Below are positions 6,980 to 8,465 of a stretch of DNA of 8,465 nt, piece after piece. The notes beneath the pieces are model-generated. The model did not search any database, was not told the DNA's origin, and worked only from the letters and a program-made list of their open reading frames with translations. The stretch's first letter is position 1. Every line of letters begins with the position of its first letter. The position numbers and the translations under genes are program-made. Origin of the DNA: Caulobacterales bacterium RIFOXYB1_FULL_67_16 (GTDB lineage: Bacteria; Pseudomonadota; Alphaproteobacteria; Caulobacterales; Caulobacteraceae); the NCBI GenBank assembly GCA_001796045.1, contig MGLN01000114.1, positions 24,002-32,466 on the forward strand, given 5' to 3'.

Positions 6980-7132
6980 GTGGCTGTGATTACGCGCGAC
7001 ATGACGAAGGGACGCACCGCCGAAGCGGTCGCCGCCGTTCGCGCGCCGATCGGCCTGGAAAGCCCCGTAACCCTCATTCTCCTCGTACTCCTCGGCCTGC
7101 TTACGCAAGCGGCGTGGATGCACGCGACCTGA
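6980..7132 (+). CDS. Branched-chain amino-acid-rich leader peptide upstream of ilvD (attenuator leader)
   Basis: A 50-codon reading frame starting with GTG, preceded by AGGGAG (6968-6973) at a 6-nt spacing, the best Shine-Dalgarno in this part of the window. An in-frame ATG at 6947 has none. The first 29 residues are unremarkable. Residues 30-41 (VTLILLVLLGLL) contain seven Leu, two Val and one Ile in 12 positions. Codon choice there is unusual for this genome: five CTC, one CTT and one CTG for Leu, GTA for both Val, ATT for Ile. The ilvD part read here uses CTG for Leu throughout, GTC or GTG for Val, and nearly always ATC. The stop is 30 bp before a terminator hairpin, followed by ilvD. This fits a ribosome-stalling leader peptide that senses Leu/Val/Ile-tRNA charging. 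The alternative is a small protein with one membrane helix (about 30-46); the RNA pairings make me prefer the leader. Confidence 0.72.
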   Translation: MAVITRDMTKGRTAEAVAAVRAPIGLESPVTLILLVLLGLLTQAAWMHAT

Positions 7133-7191
7133 CCTAAACACACTCAGGATCGCCTCGCACCACCCCGCTCCCGAAAGGAAGCGGGGTTTTT
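7097..7191 (+). promoter_or_regulatory. Transcription attenuator of ilvD (alternative 1:2, 2:3, 3:4 stems)
   Basis: Three mutually exclusive pairings can be drawn. Stem 1:2: CCTGCTT region (7097-7102) with AAGCGG (7107-7112), loop ACGC, 6 bp with one G-U. Antiterminator 2:3: AGCGGcGTGG (7108-7117) with CCACcCCGCT (7160-7169), 9 of 10 pairs, extended by TGC (7119-7121) with GCA (7157-7159) and GCGA (7124-7127) with TCGC (7150-7153). Terminator 3:4: 7163-7172 with 7177-7186, then five T. Segment 1 lies in leader codons 40-41, so a ribosome stalled in the preceding Leu/Val/Ile run would cover it, free segment 2 and let 2:3 block the terminator. A ribosome reaching the stop at 7132 would cover segment 2 and let 3:4 form. 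This is the classic leader-peptide mechanism of biosynthetic operons; here it is inferred from sequence only. Confidence 0.75.
7163..7191 (+). terminator. Rho-independent terminator within the ilvD leader
   Basis: CCCCGCT (7163-7169) pairs with AGCGGGG (7180-7186); after one C-A mismatch, CC pairs with GG around a GAAA tetraloop. TTTTT (7187-7191) follows directly. It is the strongest intrinsic terminator in the window and lies between the leader stop (7132) and the ilvD ATG (7223), on the ilvD coding strand. Its 5' arm is also the 3' arm of the proposed antiterminator. Confidence 0.9.
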
Positions 7192-7200
7192 AGTGCTTGG

Positions 7201-7217
7201 CGGTTCGAAACGAACCG
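7201..7217 (+). promoter_or_regulatory. Perfect hairpin directly before the ilvD start
   Basis: CGGTTCG-AAA-CGAACCG is a perfect 7-bp inverted repeat with a 3-nt loop, ending 5 nt before the ilvD ATG. It occupies the place where a Shine-Dalgarno should be, and none is visible elsewhere nearby. It may modulate ribosome access, be a protein-binding palindrome in DNA, or be a by-product of the terminator region. No T-tract follows, so it is not a second terminator. Confidence 0.5.
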
Positions 7218-7222
7218 GACCG

Positions 7223-8465
7223 ATGACGCAAGATTCTACCTCAGAGCCCAAAAAGCCGAACGCGCGCAGCGCGGCGGTGACGGCTGGCCCCAACCGGGCG
7301 GCGGCGCGCTCCTATCTGCGGGCGGCCGGCATGCAGGACGCCGACTTCGACAAGCCGATGATCGGCATCGTCAATACCTGGTCGACCGTCACCCCGTGCA
7401 ACATGCACCTGGACCGGCTGGCCAAGGACGTGCGGGCGGGCATCATCGCTGCCGGCGGCTATCCGGTCGATTTCAACACCATCGTCGTCACCGACGGCAT
7501 CTCGATGGGCACGGCCGGCATGAAGGCCTCGCTGATCAGCCGCGAGGTCGTCGCCGACAGCATCGAGCTGGCCATCGAAGGCCATCAGCTGGACGGCGTG
7601 GTCTGCATCGTCGGCTGCGACAAGACCATTCCGGCCGCGGCCATGGCCCTGGCCCGGATGGATATTCCCGGCCTGGTCTACTACGGCGGCACCATCATGC
7701 CCGGCGTGATCGGGTCCAAGGAGGTCTCGGTCCAGGAGGTGTTCGAGGCCATCGGGGCCCATTCGGCCGGCGCCCTGGACGACGACGGCCTGAAGGCGGT
7801 CGAACAGGCCGTCTGCCCCGGCGCCGGCGCCTGCGGCGGCCAGTTCACCGCCAACACCATGGCCATGGCCCTGTCGGTCATGGGCATCTCGCCCATGGGC
7901 GCCAACGACGTGCCCGCCGTCGATCCCGGCAAGGCGGCCGAGGGCGAGCGCTGCGGCCGGCTGATCGTCGAACGGGTCTTCGCCGGCGACACGGCCCGCA
8001 AATACATCACCCGCGCCAGCCTGAAGAACGCCGCCGTCGCCGTCTCGGCCTCGGGCGGATCGACCAACGCCGTCATGCACCTGACCGCCATCGCGGCCGA
8101 GGCCGGGATCGAGTTCGGGGTCGAGGACTGCCACCAGGCCTGCGTCGAGGCGCCGGTCATCTGCGACCTGAAGCCGGGCGGCCGTTTCCTGGCCTCGCAC
8201 CTGTTCGCCGCCGGCGGCACCCGCCTGGTCACGCAGCGCATGGCCGAGGCCGGCAAGATCGTGAACACGCCCACCGTCAGCGGCCGCAGCCTGTTCGCCG
8301 AGGCGGCCGGGGCCGAGGAGACGCCGGGCCAGGTGGTCGTGACCACCTTCGACGCCCCCGTGATGGACCGCGGCAGCTTCGCCGTCATCTACGGCGACGT
8401 CGCTCCGGAAGGCGCGGTGATCAAGCTGACGGGTCACAAGGTCGACAAGTTCGAAGGCCCCGCCT
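7223..8465 (+). CDS. ilvD: Dihydroxy-acid dehydratase IlvD, C-terminus cut by window edge
   Basis: Iron-sulphur dehydratase that converts 2,3-dihydroxy-isovalerate and 2,3-dihydroxy-3-methylvalerate to the keto acids leading to valine, leucine and isoleucine. I read 414 codons before the edge; the family is about 555-620 aa, so roughly a quarter to a third is missing. Landmarks: NTWSTVTPCNMHL (51-63) with cluster ligand Cys59; TDGISMGT (90-97); GCDKT (131-135) with Cys132, Asp133 and Lys134, the lysine that is carbamylated in the family; YYGGTIMPG (153-161); CPGAGACGGQFTANTM (198-213) with cluster ligand Cys204; GGSTNAVMHL (278-287); DLKPGGR (315-321); and LAPEGAV-like VAPEGAVIKLTGH (393-405). 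Sugar-acid dehydratases share this fold, but the motifs and the branched-chain leader upstream favour IlvD. The ATG at 7223 lacks a Shine-Dalgarno and follows a hairpin; no better in-frame start is visible before conserved sequence. Confidence 0.9.
   Translation, partial: MTQDSTSEPKKPNARSAAVTAGPNRAAARSYLRAAGMQDADFDKPMIGIVNTWSTVTPCNMHLDRLAKDVRAGIIAAGGYPVDFNTIVVTDGISMGTAGMKASLISREVVADSIELAIEGHQLDGVVCIVGCDKTIPAAAMALARMDIPGLVYYGGTIMPGVIGSKEVSVQEVFEAIGAHSAGALDDDGLKAVEQAVCPGAGACGGQFTANTMAMALSVMGISPMGANDVPAVDPGKAAEGERCGRLIVERVFAGDTARKYITRASLKNAAVAVSASGGSTNAVMHLTAIAAEAGIEFGVEDCHQACVEAPVICDLKPGGRFLASHLFAAGGTRLVTQRMAEAGKIVNTPTVSGRSLFAEAAGAEETPGQVVVTTFDAPVMDRGSFAVIYGDVAPEGAVIKLTGHKVDKFEGPA

Noticed and set aside
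7067..7117. The small ORF as an ordinary single-helix membrane protein or toxin
   Set aside because: The hydrophobic run could be a membrane helix, but terminator, antiterminator and ilvD downstream plus the codon bias are better explained by a leader peptide. Kept as an alternative, not excluded.
6766..7143. Minus-strand frame of 125 codons upstream of gap
   Set aside because: No homology recognised, no convincing ribosome-binding site, and it overlaps antisense to the leader peptide and the gap control region.
7241..8437. Long minus-strand open frame opposite ilvD
   Set aside because: Antisense shadow with His/Gly/Asp-rich composition; the plus-strand frame carries all IlvD iron-sulphur motifs.

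Overview
This GC-rich window looks like the chromosome of an alphaproteobacterium, most likely a member of the Caulobacterales such as Brevundimonas or a relative. The reasons are the RpoH-type sigma factor beside an RluD-type pseudouridine synthase, the gap-pgk-fba glycolytic cluster, the strong GC bias at third codon positions, and a palindromic intergenic repeat of a style I associate with Caulobacteraceae. The genus is an inference from protein style only. I saw no phage, IS, CRISPR, tRNA or rRNA signal.

Left part (1-2404, minus strand): in the direction of transcription the order is rluD-type 23S rRNA pseudouridine synthase, a small GNAT-fold protein 8 bp downstream, and then, after 234 bp, rpoH (heat-shock sigma-32), which runs off the left edge just before its end. 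The long rpoH leader holds a sigma-70-like promoter, a strong hairpin, and an 8-nt segment able to pair next to the rpoH Shine-Dalgarno.

Middle (2486-6729): a DUF2799 lipoprotein gene on the plus strand diverges from rluD and converges with fba across only 4 bp. On the minus strand gap, pgk and fba follow one another and encode three central steps of glycolysis/gluconeogenesis. A roughly 142-bp palindromic repeat lies between gap and pgk. Candidate promoters with the spacing of the Caulobacter housekeeping consensus precede gap and fba, each associated with a small dyad that could be an operator.

Right part (6730-8465, plus strand): this holds the most interesting signal. A 50-codon reading frame with a strong Shine-Dalgarno ends in a run in which 10 of 12 residues are Leu, Ile or Val, written largely in codons absent from the neighbouring ilvD (CTC, GTA). 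About 30 bp after its stop is a Rho-independent terminator, and 31 bp after that is ilvD (dihydroxy-acid dehydratase, branched-chain amino-acid synthesis; cut by the right edge). The RNA can fold into mutually exclusive 1:2, 2:3 and 3:4 stems. This is the architecture of a leader-peptide transcription attenuator controlling ilvD by Leu/Val/Ile charging. A perfect 7-bp hairpin 5 nt before the ilvD ATG, where a Shine-Dalgarno would be expected, is a further oddity.
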